Positions 1 through 11,178 of a stretch of 64,000 nt of DNA are shown one piece after another. The DNA lies in contig JALJCO010001190.1 in assembly GCA_023101725.1 (NCBI GenBank), positions 32,231 through 96,230 of the forward strand, written 5' to 3'. The notes under the pieces were generated by a model. It saw only the letters and a program-made list of their open reading frames with translations. It was not told the DNA's origin and searched no databases. Within the stretch, counting starts at the first letter, position 1. Each line of letters begins with the position of its first letter. The DNA is from Atherinomorus stipes (lineage: Eukaryota > Chordata > Actinopteri > Atheriniformes > Atherinidae). The position numbers and the translations under genes are program-made.

Positions 1-442
1 TTGATGATACTTCTCACTCCAGTTCCTAACCCCCCTCCTGATTTGTAGGCAACAATAATCCTTTTTATCAGGGCTTTAGTATTTCTTTTGTTTGAGTAAT
101 AGTGTTTCCTCAAACCCTAAAACCAAGGAGTTGAAAGTGTATTACAGTCACTTGTTGTCACTGGCCATGGCCTTAACATTTAAGAACTTTGAAAGGCCAC
201 GGCAAATGGTTTGTTCTATGGCCAAATTAAAAATCCGTTCTTATGATGGTTAAGAATATTGACCCTGGTCATTTGTGCTTTCAAATAGTTTTTATTGTGT
301 GAAAATAGAATATGATTGATGTTTTTTTTAAACACAAAGAATGCTATATTGAAAATGACTAAAGAAGCACTTGGGAAAACTGTCATGTATGATGTGAATG
401 AACTTCCGTGGTCAGGTTTTCATTTGAGGCTCAGACACATAC
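1..442. other. Intron sequence 3' of sushi 2
   Basis: Intron between sushi 2 and the not yet reached CUB3 exon. AT-rich; no element or exon recognised. Confidence 0.5.
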
Positions 443-637
443 CTCTGCAGGCGGGCTCAGTATCATTCCACTGTGGACTGTTGAGGTCCGTGCATTCAGT
501 GGTGACAGATCCTTGTTCTAGGGTATAACCCGGGTCACAGAAAAACTCCACCACAGCTCCTACCGCCCACGTCCTGTCGCTGCTGGTCAGATTTCCGTAC
601 TTCACAAAGGGCTCATAGCAGTGGCCTGCTGCAAAGG
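443..637 (-). CDS. sez6: sez6 exon: sushi (CCP) domain 2
   Basis: Internal coding exon of 195 bp of SEZ6, a neuronal type I membrane protein with extracellular CUB and sushi domains, known from mammals to shape dendrites and synapses and to be cut by BACE1. On the minus strand a pyrimidine tract and CAG precede it, and the last codon is split before GTATGT. It starts in phase 1 and ends in phase 1, so it joins the exon at 5236-5402. It reads AFAAGHCYEPFVKYGN at the start, then four sushi cysteines (GHC, FFC, TEC, PAC), the CDPGYTLEQGS core and a PQWNDTEPAC ending. Two N-glycosylation sequons are present (NLT, NDT). The GHCYEPFVKYGN start is the SEZ6 form as I recall it; SEZ6L and SEZ6L2 differ there. 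CUB3 would follow below position 1 of the window. Domain call is very sure; choice of SEZ6 over paralogues is fairly sure. Teleosts can carry sez6a and sez6b, which I cannot separate. Confidence 0.9.
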
Positions 638-765
638 CTGCAGAGAAAAAATCCAGGTTTAGAGGTGGGGATTATTATTATTTATTATTGTTTTGATTTC
701 GTGACATGATTTATCTCAATTAATTTCATCTGTTGAGTGATGAAAGTTCATGTTTCAGGAAATAA

Positions 766-2006
766 TAAAATGAAAAACACTTATCCCAGGAGGGAAATTC
801 AGTGTTGTAATAGGCTCTCTTTTTTCCCCAGAACAATATAACATACAAGATAACAATAAGTGTAAAAACTAACAGTACAACAAGAGTCAGTCAATAAGTC
901 AGTTTTGTTCTTTAGGGTGATGCTTCTGGTAGGAATGAATTTCTGTATCTCTCCGTCCTACAGCGAACCTGACGCAGCCTCCCACTGAACACACTCCGTT
1001 GATTTTTCACCGTGTTGTGGAGGGGAGGAAAAATCCTCCATTATCTTCATCAGCTTGTGCAACATTCTTTTCTGAACGATCAGATCCAGCGGCTCCAGAG
1101 TTATCCCCAGCACAGAACCAGCTTTCTTGATCAGCTTGTTCAGTTTCTTCAAGTCTCTGGTTCTGATGCTGCTTCCCCAGCAGATGCTGCAAAGCTAATT
1201 GCACTTTCCACCACAGACTTGTAGAAGATCTGCAACATCTTGGTGCAGATGTTGAATGATCTCAGCTTCCTTAAGAAGTAGAGTCTGCTCTGATCTTTCT
1301 TGTAGATGTAGTCAGTGTTGCATTTCCAGTCAAGTCTGTTGTCCAGCTGAACTCCAAGGTATTTGTAGTTCTCCACCACCTCCACCTCCTCTTCCAGGAT
1401 GTAGACAGGACTATGCTGCTTATTCTTGCTCCTCCTGAAGTCAACAATCATCTCTTTAGTCTTGCTGGTATTTAAGATGAGCTGATTGTTACCGCACCAT
1501 TTCACAAACTGATTGACCAGTTCCCTGTACTCGGCTTCTTGTTGATCACTGATACACCCCACAACTGCAGAGTCATCAGAGTATTTCTGCAGATGACAGG
1601 ACTCAGAGTTATACTGGAAGTCTGAGGTGTACAGTGTAAAGAGGAATGGTGAGAGTACAGTTCCTTGTGGTGCTCCAGTGCTGCTGACCACCATCTCAGA
1701 CACACAACCTTTCAGTCTCACAAACTGTGGTCTGTTTGTTAGGTAGTCATAAATCCAGGTGGTTGTGGAGGGATCCACCTGGAAGTTATGGAGCTTCTAA
1801 CATAGCAAAGCAGGCTGAACAGTATTAAAGGCACTTGAGAAATCAAAGAACATGACCCTCAAAGTGCTGCCTGACTGGTCCAGATACAAGTGGGCTCTCT
1901 GAAGCAGGAAGATGATGGCATCTTCAAAGCCAAGCCCATTACGATATGGAAACTGTAGTGGGTGCTGAAAGGTGTTGACTTGCTTGTAAATAGCCTCAGA
2001 TTCCAT
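766..2006 (-). mobile_element. LINE, 5' truncated, RT domain to 3' tail (Rex1/CR1-L2 group)
   Basis: Decayed non-LTR retrotransposon read on the minus strand. From 2006 downward it encodes the RT fingers and motif A (VMFFDFSSAFN), then after an in-frame TAG near 1795 motif B (GAPQGTVLSPFLFTLYTSDF), motif C as YSDD, a TKEMIVDFRR stretch, YKYLGVQLDNRLDW, and the thumb region. Downstream, in another frame, comes the LNKLIKKAGSVLG segment typical of the C-terminus. The 3' end probably reaches about 766, where the minus strand carries an AATTTCCCTCCTGGGAT tail like those of many fish LINEs. The 5' half is missing. At least one stop and one frameshift make it dead. Clade is a judgement from motif style only. 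Confidence 0.85.
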
Positions 2007-3566
2007 TTAACCAGATCGTTTACAGACTTTTGAGCTTCCTTGCCTCTATGTCAGCCAGTCTTCCAATGCTCAAGAGCATTTCCAGCTCTTTAACCATCAT
2101 TGACATCACTACACCTGTTTTCTGGGTGCAGTGGCCATCCTTGGCCCTCTGTGGTCTGTGCTTCATAGTCACGGGGTGCTCTAGCCGGGGCCTTCCCCTG
2201 CCATCTTCGGGGTGGATACGTAGTCTCTGTGGTGAGATGGCTGCTCTGGGGTGGCTGCTGGTCTTTTGGGTCTGGGTTTTTTCTTTGTGTGCGCTGTATT
2301 CCAACTGCAGACCATCTGTCTATCTGCCATCAGTGAGTAAGCTAGCCCCAACCAGTGCTGACAACTTCCAGCAAATGATCAACACTGTAAATAAGCTAGC
2401 TAATGTAGCTCAATTAAATGAGTCTCTGCCCATCTCCTTGCCTCCATTTCTGGAGATTTAACAAACTGATTAAACACAATACATAACTTACAAAGCTTTC
2501 ATGCTATTTTGCATCCTTTGGATCACAACACACAGCGAGTGTTTGTTTACCAATACTCCAGTACTTCTGGTACTGGAGCGCCATTTAGTGACCAATTTTA
2601 GTACTACACTAGTCTGAGCACAAGCTCATATTAAATGATAATGGCATTTTCCAACACTCTGTGATAACCAACAACTTCAATTTATTTACAGTATGTAGCA
2701 AAGATAGAGCCCGTATATCCCCCCAGAAACTTCAGGTGCTCTGTTCTCGCTGCAGGGTGCTGGCGTTCTGACATTTCATGCCATCATACACCGGCTGCAG
2801 AGACTGCAGCTTTTGGTTAATGAGCTTTTGACTGACTGGGTTTTCTTTACTATTTTATCTCATGTAACCATGTTGTATTATTACACCCCTGTTATGTGCA
2901 TCACTTTGTGATTTTATCTGTGAAAACCACTTATATTTACTAACTTACTAGAACAGAGCTGCAAGCTCTGTTTCAGCTTCAGAGCGTCTGTCCATTCGCG
3001 TCATGTCTCATTCTTTTGAATGATGGGGCTCATATTGTTCGCACGTTTAAAACGCTCAAGTTAAAATTTTTTCACCTTGAGTGAATAGGCGGCATACGCT
3101 CTATTCACGTAAGTAGAACATCCCATTTGCGCGAGCAAAGCGCTTCATTCACGCAAACAAGATGTTTGATTGGGGCTTTTCGCGCTGCAAAATCGCATCT
3201 AATGCAAAGGCACGTCTATTTAAGTCTGTACATTGACTTAACATGTAATTTTGATGTGCAAATAATTTTATTGGCATCCGGTGTGAGCACAATGTTGGCC
3301 CTGTTGCATCTGACTATAAAGCAATGTTCACCTCTGATAGCATGCCACTGACTTGAACCTGCCTCTGTAACCACCAGGCTTCCACCCCGCCCCCCAACCC
3401 GCAATAATCCAAATAAATGACACATAAAGCTTCTCTTTCATGATGCTGGACAGGACATGTAAAAGACAACATCTGTTAAAAAAAAAAAAAGGACAGATAA
3501 GGATGTTGTAAAAATAAAAAAATGCTCCCCAGACTTTAGCATTAGCCCCACACCTCTAAGCTAAGA
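2007..3566. other. Intron stretch without recognised gene
   Basis: The first 450 bases are open in two frames for 90-140 codons (2020-2304 minus, 2030-2461 plus), but neither resembles a known family, and the region adjoins the truncated LINE. The rest is ordinary AT-rich intron with a short A run near 3479. Confidence 0.4.
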
Positions 3567-4229
3567 CTATTAAAGGCTGAATATGGAGTACGAAACAGAA
3601 CAGCAACATCACGTGTGTCTAGGTTGTAGTTGCAACAGCAGAAAAACAACTCCAGCCGCTGGGATGCCAGGCTTGCTGCCAATACGACAAGTGACCAGCA
3701 GCCTGCAGCATGTCCAACAAGTATCGCAGACGAGTTTTATAACTGACAGCTAACATTAGCCATATTAGCAAGTGAGCTAGCTTACCGATCTAGGAGAAAA
3801 GTTGCCATTTCTGCATTTTGATGCTGTGGAAAATCTCCATGTGGGTCCATTTAGTGAAGTCTTCACCTACGTTTACTCCAGGTTTTGCTCTTCTCAGGTC
3901 ACTCCTCCTCAGAGACGGATAACAACATCTCAGGGCTCTGAAGCAGCTGCTTGACTTTCCAACTCCATCATTTTTCCCATTTCCAGTCTGGCTGTGCCGA
4001 ACATACTGTTGCTACACAGAGATCGTATTTGGTAACCCGGAATGGCGGAGTGTATTGGCTTGTAGATGTAAACATAACACCATTGTCAAACCAGTAATAA
4101 TTAATTTAAAAACAATATTAAGAAAAAAAAAAATTTTAAAAGGAAAAGTGACTTTAATCTGACCCCCCGTGGAGTATTGTTTTTTTTAAATATAGCTTTT
4201 AATAAAAATGTTGCATATTCAACCTTTAA
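3567..4229. mobile_element. TIR element, family M1 copy 1 (non-autonomous)
   Basis: About 660 bp with inverted ends: left TTAAAGGCTGAATATG, right CATATTCAACCTTTAA. No coding capacity. A second copy sits at 51533-53086. Shared landmarks are a CATCACGTGTGTCTAGGTTG block near 3610 and GTGTATTGGCTTGTAGATGT near 4051. A block at about 3846-3911 is inverted relative to the second copy. Flanking CTA on both sides could be a short target duplication. Superfamily not assigned. Confidence 0.75.
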
Positions 4230-5235
4230 CTATCCTGAATCTGAACTGCTTGGATTTGATCTATGAAGTCTGTGTCGTCATTTTTACATTTTAAGTTGAT
4301 GTTGAACAAACAACCTGAACAAACTCTTTTTAACCTGGAAGGTTAAAACAAATCCCACATGAATGTCTTCTCCCTAATTTAAAAATATTTTCAGAGGACA
4401 CATGAACAGTCTTCCACCAACAAATACAACAGCCCACAAAATAGCAGCCCTAAGTACAAAACGTGTATAATGCTGCCTCTGAGGCTGGTTGCACATAGTG
4501 TGCTGGGTAAAAACCAACGTAGCCAACAGACTAAAGACATACGTGAACATAACAACTCAAACCTGTTCACGAGACAGGTCACAGGGCTTAGTGGAAGCAG
4601 TCCATTATGGACGCTGTTGTCTCACGTCCCTTGTGTAACCTGCTTCTACAACAAGGCACTTACTTTTAAATTAACTGACAGTAAGGGAGTTGCAACATCT
4701 GCACAGCTAATTTAATAAAAAGTTATAACTTTAATGCACAGCTGCTTGTGAAAGTGAAAAGAAAATGTAAATTTTCATTTGCACAAATAGTTATCGCCAG
4801 TTATATTGTAATCGCAAATTCTATAACGTATATTGTGGTAAATATTTTGGGCCATATCGCCCTGCCCTAAACAAGAGTCAAGATAAAACTGTCTTTTACT
4901 GGCTGGAGTGAATCACAGTACAGGTACGATACTAGTTTAGCCGCCGGTTGGGGGCGCGTCACTGAGAAAACTGCTAAAAGTTCCATTGTGTGTCTTTAAT
5001 ACCTGCATTAAGAAATGAGGCAGTTTTTGGGAGGATGGTCTGAAGTGACCGTGTGTGACATGAAAATGAAGAAAACCCTCTCAGAAAGAGTCTGAAATTG
5101 GATGCGTTGCAGCAGCTCACTGCATTTTCATTACGTGGTAAGGATTTGTGACATGATGCAAAGGTATGAATGATGAGCATATTATAAGATACGCCCTGCT
5201 TGCAGAAATCAGTTATCCATCGCTCTTGTTCTTAC
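4230..5235. other. Intron stretch; end of a TIR element near 4860
   Basis: No gene. The segment near 4785-4870 ends GCCATATCGCCCTGCCCTAA, which looks like the terminus of an hAT-type non-autonomous element; its other end is not found. The remainder is unremarkable. Confidence 0.4.
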
Positions 5236-5402
5236 CTTGGTACCTGATGGCAATGCCAGTGGATGTTCCTGAAGCATCTGTGGTCATCTCAATGAAAAGA
5301 TGCCTGGATGTGCTGAGGAGGCCTTCATTCGGTAGATATTCCACCTCGTATGAATCATATAACACAGCTGCAATTATACTGTTGCCATTCTTGATCAGCA
5401 GC
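5236..5402 (-). CDS. sez6: sez6 exon: second half of CUB domain 2
   Basis: Coding exon of 167 bp. The minus strand gives TTTCAG before the exon and CAAG/GTAAGA at its end. It completes an Arg codon (CG from the previous exon plus G) and ends one base into a codon, which joins to the sushi 2 exon. It encodes the C-terminal beta-strands of CUB2, with the run YDSYEVEYLPNEGLLST followed by a hydrophobic strand ending AIRYQ. No cysteine lies in this half; the same is true of the SEZ6 CUB2 as I know it, so this is a two-cysteine CUB. The DSYEVEYLP motif is a hallmark of SEZ6. No frameshift or stop is present. Confidence 0.92.
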
Positions 5403-6704
5403 CTGAAATACAGGAAGCAAAAACTCATTTATTATGGCTCAGTTATTACCACTGATCTAAGTATCATCTATGTGCACTTTAATCTCAGCTCTGTGTGAGT
5501 CTGTCACGTTCTGCTGCTCTTTTCTGTTTTAAGTGGTTATCTATTTTATCTGATGTATTAGCTGTGGCTTCACAAACATGTATTTTTAAACCATGTTACT
5601 TGTGTGTATGAAAAATGTTGATCTAATGAAGCTAGAAATTGTGCCGTTAGAAAAGTGAACAGATCTCGGCTCATTACATGGACAGCTTTTACAATCTTGC
5701 CAGTTTTTTTTTTCATCTTGCACGTGTTTTTTTCTCTCTGATCTTTCATCTGCACCATCCTCGTCGCCTCAAATCTGAGCTTTCTACACTAACAGGAGTG
5801 TTAAAGCAGCCTTGAGCAGCTGTTTCTGAAAGACAGGATGGATTATTCTGTTAATTTCCCCCCGTGACTCTCACTTTCAGTCCTCTCTAATGAGAGTGCC
5901 ATGCTGTTAAACTGATAGTGCTGTCACTGTTATATGTTGCACTGACAGCCAGTTATTGGCCTGTGGTGTTTTCAGAAACATGCTTCCGCAGAATAATCCA
6001 TGAGACAGAGTTGTGCTGCCCTGCATGCAGTTCCCGTCTCCACTGTTATTCATTTCCATTTGAAAGCCTTGCTCAGTTGTATTTCTCTTATTTAAAACAC
6101 AAAAAACATGAATTATTTTCCACTTTTTTTCAATCTCTATTTGTCGGTTTTTAAAATGACAACCACACAAACTGTTCCTCTAAAAGGAATGAATTAAAAC
6201 TACAAGTGAAACTGAACCAAACTATTGGTGTGACGAGGACAGTAAAGAAGCTGAGGACACAACCTTGATACCTCCACCATCTGGAGTTGATGATAATATG
6301 ATGTTAAAATAACAACCCAAGTAAATCCATTACATTTTTCCCAGATTCCATTTTTTTCCCGTTGAATTTTGTGTTTTAGGAGCTGATTAAACAGTTCTGT
6401 TCTCTTGTTTCCACAGTAACTGAGTTTTGAAGCACTCTGGTCTGTTGTTTACACGCAAACAGAGTTTTGGGGGGCTAAACTGGATTTTTTTTAAAAATTT
6501 TTATTGGTTCAGTGCATATTAATGGACAGACATTAGAAATACATGAATGTAATCATGCCAGATTGTAGCGGAAGGCTAATTTCCATCTGCAGCCCCAGGG
6601 ACAGGGGTCACATACGGAGATAAAAACACAAGAAATAAAATGACAAAAACTACAGGTAAAACCCTGAAAAGCAATCAGGGATGCAGAAAAGCAAAACAGT
6701 AAGA
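5403..6704. other. Intron stretch without recognised gene
   Basis: AT-rich intron with T runs near 5705 and 6487. No exon, coding element or clear repeat ends seen. Confidence 0.45.
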
Positions 6705-7177
6705 TTAAAGGGACTAGAGGCAGGAATTTTAAAAACAAACAAACATGCATGTCCATTTTTTTTAATACTAATGGGTGATGAAGTGCTAAATACCCCCAAA
6801 AAATGTTTCCATCCACGTTTCTCTCCGTTGCCTTGAACAGGCTGTGTACTGCAAAATGCGCTGCAATTCGGTGTCCGAATTTCCCGCGCTGCCCTGCGGA
6901 TGTTACGTCAAATGACGCTACATCCGCAGTTTTGATGCAGGAAGAAGACGGTCGCAGTAAATTCAAACACTGTAAGCGATCGTTATGGATTCTTCTGCAG
7001 TCAGCAAATGATCCAGATCAACTGAAAGACACTAAAAAGTGGAACTACGAAGAAAAAGGTGAGTAAACAACATTATAGCTTCAGTTTGTGCTCCTGTGAC
7101 GGCTTGGCACGTGGCTGCAGTTACCTGAAGCGCCAGTCGCGGGTTTCATTTCTTAATCTTGCCTCAAGTCCCTTTAA
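6705..7177. mobile_element. TIR element, family M2 copy 1 (non-autonomous)
   Basis: 473 bp bounded by TTAAAGGGACTAGAGGC on the left and the reverse complement of TTAAAGGGACTTGAGGC on the right (one mismatch in 17). Both ends carry TTAA. No transposase. A deleted relative in the other orientation lies at 21815-22005. Confidence 0.75.
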
Positions 7178-7539
7178 CATAAAAAAAAAAAAAAAAACTT
7201 TTGGCTTGTTATGTCTACAAAACTGAATGACAGCGCATGAAGCAATTCAGATGACGTTGAGCAAGGAATGCCTCTAACAGTTGCATGACAGCAGCTCTTG
7301 AGGAATAGACTAGGACACAGAGCAGGTGTCCGTCATGCAGAAGTTGGGGAGATCGAATCCAGGTTTCTCCAGGCAACATGCAGCCAAAAAACCTAAAAGG
7401 ATTTAGGCTCCGTCAGAATGAGAAGAACAGTGGATCGCATACATAAACTGAGTGGATGTTAAAAACATAATGTAGTCCGTATTTTTGTGCACAAACGACC
7501 GAATATGGGTGTGATTTTTTGGGAGGACTTGTTGATTTT

Positions 7540-7705
7540 ACATTGCACAGATTTACGTGCCATCAGCACGTAATTTGAAGCAGAAAAATTCATGTCTGGG
7601 GACACGAAAAGCATCCACATTGACTTAACATTGTGCAGCTTTACGTGTCAGTGACACATAATTTGAAGCAGTTACGTGTCGGGGACACGTATATGAGTAA
7701 AACCG
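7540..7705. repeat. Two diverged tandem units with TTACGTG motifs
   Basis: Two neighbouring units of about 75-88 bp share, in order, ACATTG, a GCAG/ACAG-TTTACGTG core, an ATAATTTGAAGCAG-like block and a GGGGACACG block. Further TTACGTG-like and palindromic ACGTG motifs run to about 7725. Looks like local duplication or the subterminal part of an old element. Confidence 0.5.
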
Positions 7706-7785
7706 TTCGTGCTCATGTCACGTATTTTTGTGAGATCAGGTTGGTTGAACATGCAGCTAGTCACATGACATGCAATACTCTCCCT

Positions 7786-7972
7786 CAATCCTCTCTCTCT
7801 CTCTCCTGCTCTCCCTATTGGCCTCCCACTCCCACTCCATCCACCCCGTCTCACAATTCCAGAACCAGTCTATTTATTTAAAATGTATTGCATTTGTATT
7901 GTACTGGAATTTTTATCGTTTTTTTTTTTTTTTATCCTTTTTATCCACCCACCCACTCCTCTGTCTGCCCCC

Positions 7973-8003
<31 letters not shown>

Positions 8004-8395
8004 ACACACACACACTACCTCCTCTCTCCAACACACATCCACACACCCCCCTGCGCCCCCCTACAGGCACGCACACGCCTCCCTCCCCAAGACACTCTCA
8101 AGTTCCTCCTCCACTCCCCGCATGCACCACCCTCCATCCCCCACCACACACAAACCCAAACCCTCCTCCCTCTATCCACACGCACACACCTCCCTCCGTA
8201 CAGACACCCTAACACACCTTACTCCCACATGCACACTCCCTCCACTATACAGACCCCCAACACACTCCCACTCTCCTTCACCCCTTTGTGTGCCCTCTCA
8301 ACACCTTCACCCATACACCTACACACTCCCCTTCCTCTCCTGCAGCTCACAACCCACCCACTCCTCCTCCAACACATACCTCACCCCTCCAACAC
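7786..8395. repeat. Pyrimidine/C-rich simple-sequence tract
   Basis: Successive low-complexity runs: CT dinucleotides (about 7790-7810), T run (7919-7934), C run of about 20 (7970-7989), CA dinucleotides (7989-8014), then some 380 bp of degenerate C-rich CACTCCC-like sequence. Long open frames on both strands here (up to 219 codons, Pro/His/Thr-rich) follow from the composition and are not genes. Confidence 0.85.
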
Positions 8396-8474
8396 CGATT
8401 TCTAATATCAACACAGAAAAAACGAATGGCTGCGATGTACACGGACTCAAATGTCATCATTTCAACAGAAAATA

Positions 8475-9402
8475 CTCTGCCTGGCCAAAAAAAAAGTCGC
8501 CACCTGGATTTAACTATGGAAATAGGTACGAGCTTCCTATTGGATAATTACTGCATGGGCGATTATCTTTCAGCTGGCACCAAGTTATTTAACCCCAACT
8601 GGTGCAATGAGTTGCTTCTCATTTCCTAAACAACCATGTTGAAAGACACATCCCGTGGTCATGGAAAAGATGTTAGTCTGTCTGAGAAGGGTCAAATCAC
8701 TGGCATCAAGCAGAGAAAACATCTAAAGAGATTGCAGAAACTACTAAAATTAGGTTAAGAACTGTCCAACGCATTATTAAAAACTGGAAGGATCGTGGGG
8801 ACCCATCATCTTCAAGGAAGAAATGTGGCTGGAAGGGCAGATGAAGTGATGCACCCATCATGCCTAGTGCCTACTGTACAAGCCTGTGGGGGCAGTGTGA
8901 TGATCGGGGGTTGCTGCAGTTGCTCAGGTCTAGGTTCAGCAACAGTATGTGCTCAAAGAATGAGGTCAACTGACTACTTGAATATACTGAATGAGCAGGT
9001 TATCCCATCAATGGACTTTTTCTTTCCTGATGGCACAGGCATATTCCAAGATGACAATGCCAGGATTCATCGGGCTCAAATTGTGACAGACTGGTTCAGG
9101 GAGCACGACACATCATTTTCACACATGGATTGGCCACCACAGAGTCCAGACCTGAACCCCATTGAGAATCTTTGGGATGTGCTAGAGAGGGCTTTGCGCA
9201 GCGGTCAGACTCTACCATCATCAATGCAAGATCTTGGTGAAAAATTAATTCAACACTGGATGGAAAATAAGTCTTTTGACATTGCAGAAGCTTATCGAAA
9301 CAATGCCACAGCGAATGCGTGCCGTAATCAAAGCTAAAGGCGGTCCAACAAAGTATTAGTTTTTTTTTTTGGTGGCAACTTTTTTTTTTTGGCCAGGCAG
9401 TG
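8475..9402 (+). mobile_element. Tc1/mariner element, family T1 copy 1, internally deleted
   Basis: 928 bp flanked by TA on both sides (8473-8474, 9403-9404) with inverted ends CTCTGCCTGGCC / GGCCAGGCAGTG followed by an A- or T-rich run and AAGTCGCCACC. A transposase start is at 8636 (MLKDTSRGHGKDVSLSEKG, the N-terminal helix-turn-helix region), with stops soon after. At about 8835 the sequence jumps to the C-terminal half, which stays open to 9335 and keeps [11 protein letters not shown] (second catalytic Asp) and [15 protein letters not shown] (third acidic residue). The segment with the first catalytic Asp is deleted, so the product would be inactive. Full Tc1 elements are about 1.6 kb. Confidence 0.93.
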
Positions 9403-9404
9403 TA

Positions 9405-10445
9405 AAAATCCTGTCATGTTTTTGGATCCACCTGTAGGACAGGCATTTTCACTAACGAGCTCTACTATTATGACATCTATAAAGAGAAACTTCACTTTTA
9501 TAATTTCAGCTGAGGAATGCAAGGAATTTGTTTTTTCTGATATCATCACTAAAACGGTCATAATGCTCGGGCCTTATTTGCTACAGTCGACAGGCTAACA
9601 AACCCTCCTGTGTCAGTAGCACCTGAATTTTATTCCACCAAAGCCTGCAATGACTTTGCCAAATTTTTCACAGACAAAATAAATTATTAGACAAGCTGTT
9701 GGTTTAACAACAGCAGGTTCAGGTCATGTATCATGTCCACCAAGTCTAAACACCATGACACAGTTTTATCCCATTACTAGCAAAGAACTGGAGGACATCT
9801 TGCATCAACTGAACTCCTCCTCTTGCTGTTTATCCTGCCCACTGGTTTTTAAAAAAGGTCTCAAAGACCTTGGAGTCAGATCTGCTTCAGATTGTGAACT
9901 CCTCTCTAACGTCAGGTGTTTTCCCAGAGTCACTGAAAACAGCTGTGATCAAACCTCTGCTAAAAAAGGATAATCTAGATAAGACACAGATGAGCAGCTA
10001 CAGGCCGATCTCCAATCTTCCATTTTTAAGTAAGATCATTGAAAAAGCAGCCTTTCACCAGCTAAATGACTTTTAAGAGAAAACAACTGTTATGATGTCT
10101 TCCAATCAGGTTTTAGACAGCACCACAGCACCGAGACTGCTCTGACCAAAGTCATGAATGACATATGTCTGAATCTGACACTGGAAAATGTCAGTGTTGG
10201 TTTTCTGGATCTCAGCGCTGCATTTGATACAGTTGACCACATTATATACTCCTACGACTGGAGAAGTGGGTGGGTCTCTCTAGCTCTGTACTAAACTGGT
10301 TCAAAACATACTTGGAGAACAGGAAGTCTTTGTGTCTGTAGGCAATTTTACATCTGAGCAGACAAAAATGACCTGTGGAGTTCCCAGGGCTCTATCCTGG
10401 GGCCTCTTCTGTTTTACATCTACATGCTCCCACTGGCTCAGGTTA
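9405..10445 (+). mobile_element. L2-like LINE fragment, decayed RT
   Basis: Plus-strand pieces in different frames: STKACNDFAKFFTDKI near 9640, ITSKELEDILHQLNSSS near 9775, SLKTAVIKPLLKK and SSYRPISNLPFLSKIIEKA at 9930-10050, [15 protein letters not shown] near 10105, motif [14 protein letters not shown] near 10210 and a broken motif B region near 10385. Several frameshifts and stops. It starts directly at the Tc1 right end and stops at an A-rich run near 10450. Motif style fits the L2 lineage common in fish. Confidence 0.85.
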
Positions 10446-10811
10446 TAAAAAAAAGGGAAGAAAAAAACTTACCTGCAGAGGAACTGTACTAATTAAGCTG
10501 GTTTGGTGATTGGTTGGAACAGCTGATGGACAGGATTTTTACTTTCTGGACCGGGGATTTCCACCTCTGATCAAATATATGTTTGTTTAAAAAAAAAAAA
10601 AAAAGGTCTTTGAAAAGGAGCCTGTAAATATAAGAAAATCTTTATGTAATTCTAAAAGAATTTATCTTTATGTTGACAGTAAAGGCGACTGTTGTTTAAG
10701 GATATTAGTGAAGGCCAAACCAACCACTATAGAATTTTTTCTGTGATTAAAACTATGACTGGAGTTTAAAAATCCGCTAATTACATCCATCAATTTTTCA
10801 CAGAAGCTTAC
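10446..10811. other. Intron stretch between LINE and CUB2a exon
   Basis: AT-rich intron with an A run at about 10590; no gene or element recognised. Confidence 0.45.
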
Positions 10812-10980
10812 CGATCATCATCCTCAGCCAGAGCCACTTTCTCAAAGTGGATGTGCAGCTTGTGGCCCTCAGGGGCCTCCAGTAACCAGTGGCAGGTAAG
10901 GTTGTTGCTGTAGTTGCTGGGAAAACCAGGAGAGACAATCCGACCCACTGTGACGTTCCTGGTGAATCCCCCGCAAGCAG
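10812..10980 (-). CDS. sez6: sez6 exon: first half of CUB domain 2
   Basis: Coding exon of 169 bp. The minus strand shows a strong polypyrimidine tract and CCCAG acceptor just above 10980, and a donor CG/GTAAGC below 10812. The first two bases complete an Ala codon with the preceding exon, giving AACGG, the usual start of SEZ6 CUB2. It continues NVTVGRIVSPGFPSNYSNNL, then a TCHWLLEAPEG core and a conserved acidic AEDDDR end. The two CUB cysteines (ACGG and LTCHW) and two N-glycosylation sequons (NVT, NLT) are here. The frame is clean and the exon meets 5236-5402 exactly. Confidence 0.92.
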
Positions 10981-11099
10981 CTGGGAGGAGGAAGAGGAGG
11001 ACAGTGGTTAGAAGAGATAAATTCGGACAGAGCTACTGCACGCAAGCATCATTGTTCACTGGTGAGATGTTGGAGAAAGAAGGGTGAAGGTTTTTTTGT

Positions 11100-11106
11100 T
11101 TAAAAA

Positions 11107-11176
<70 letters not shown>
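11100..11176. repeat. (A)n(TA)n microsatellite
   Basis: An A run followed by about 30 TA units, lying about 120 bp inside the intron upstream of the CUB2a exon. Confidence 0.95.

Positions 11177-11178
<2 letters not shown>

Noticed and set aside
2030..2461. Plus-strand frame of 143 codons with hydrophobic stretches, considered as a membrane protein gene
   Set aside because: Equally open on the opposite strand, borders a truncated LINE, and no homologue is recognised.
420..5428. CSMD-family gene as the host gene, because of alternating CUB and sushi domains
   Set aside because: CSMD has the same alternation, but the exact strings CYEPFVKYGN, YDSYEVEYLP and YSNNLTCHWLLEAPEG fit SEZ6.
7770..8547. 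Long plus-strand frames of 109-219 codons rich in Pro, His, Thr and Ser
   Set aside because: They lie on a simple C-rich/CA tract, are open in several frames at once and have no domain; composition explains them.
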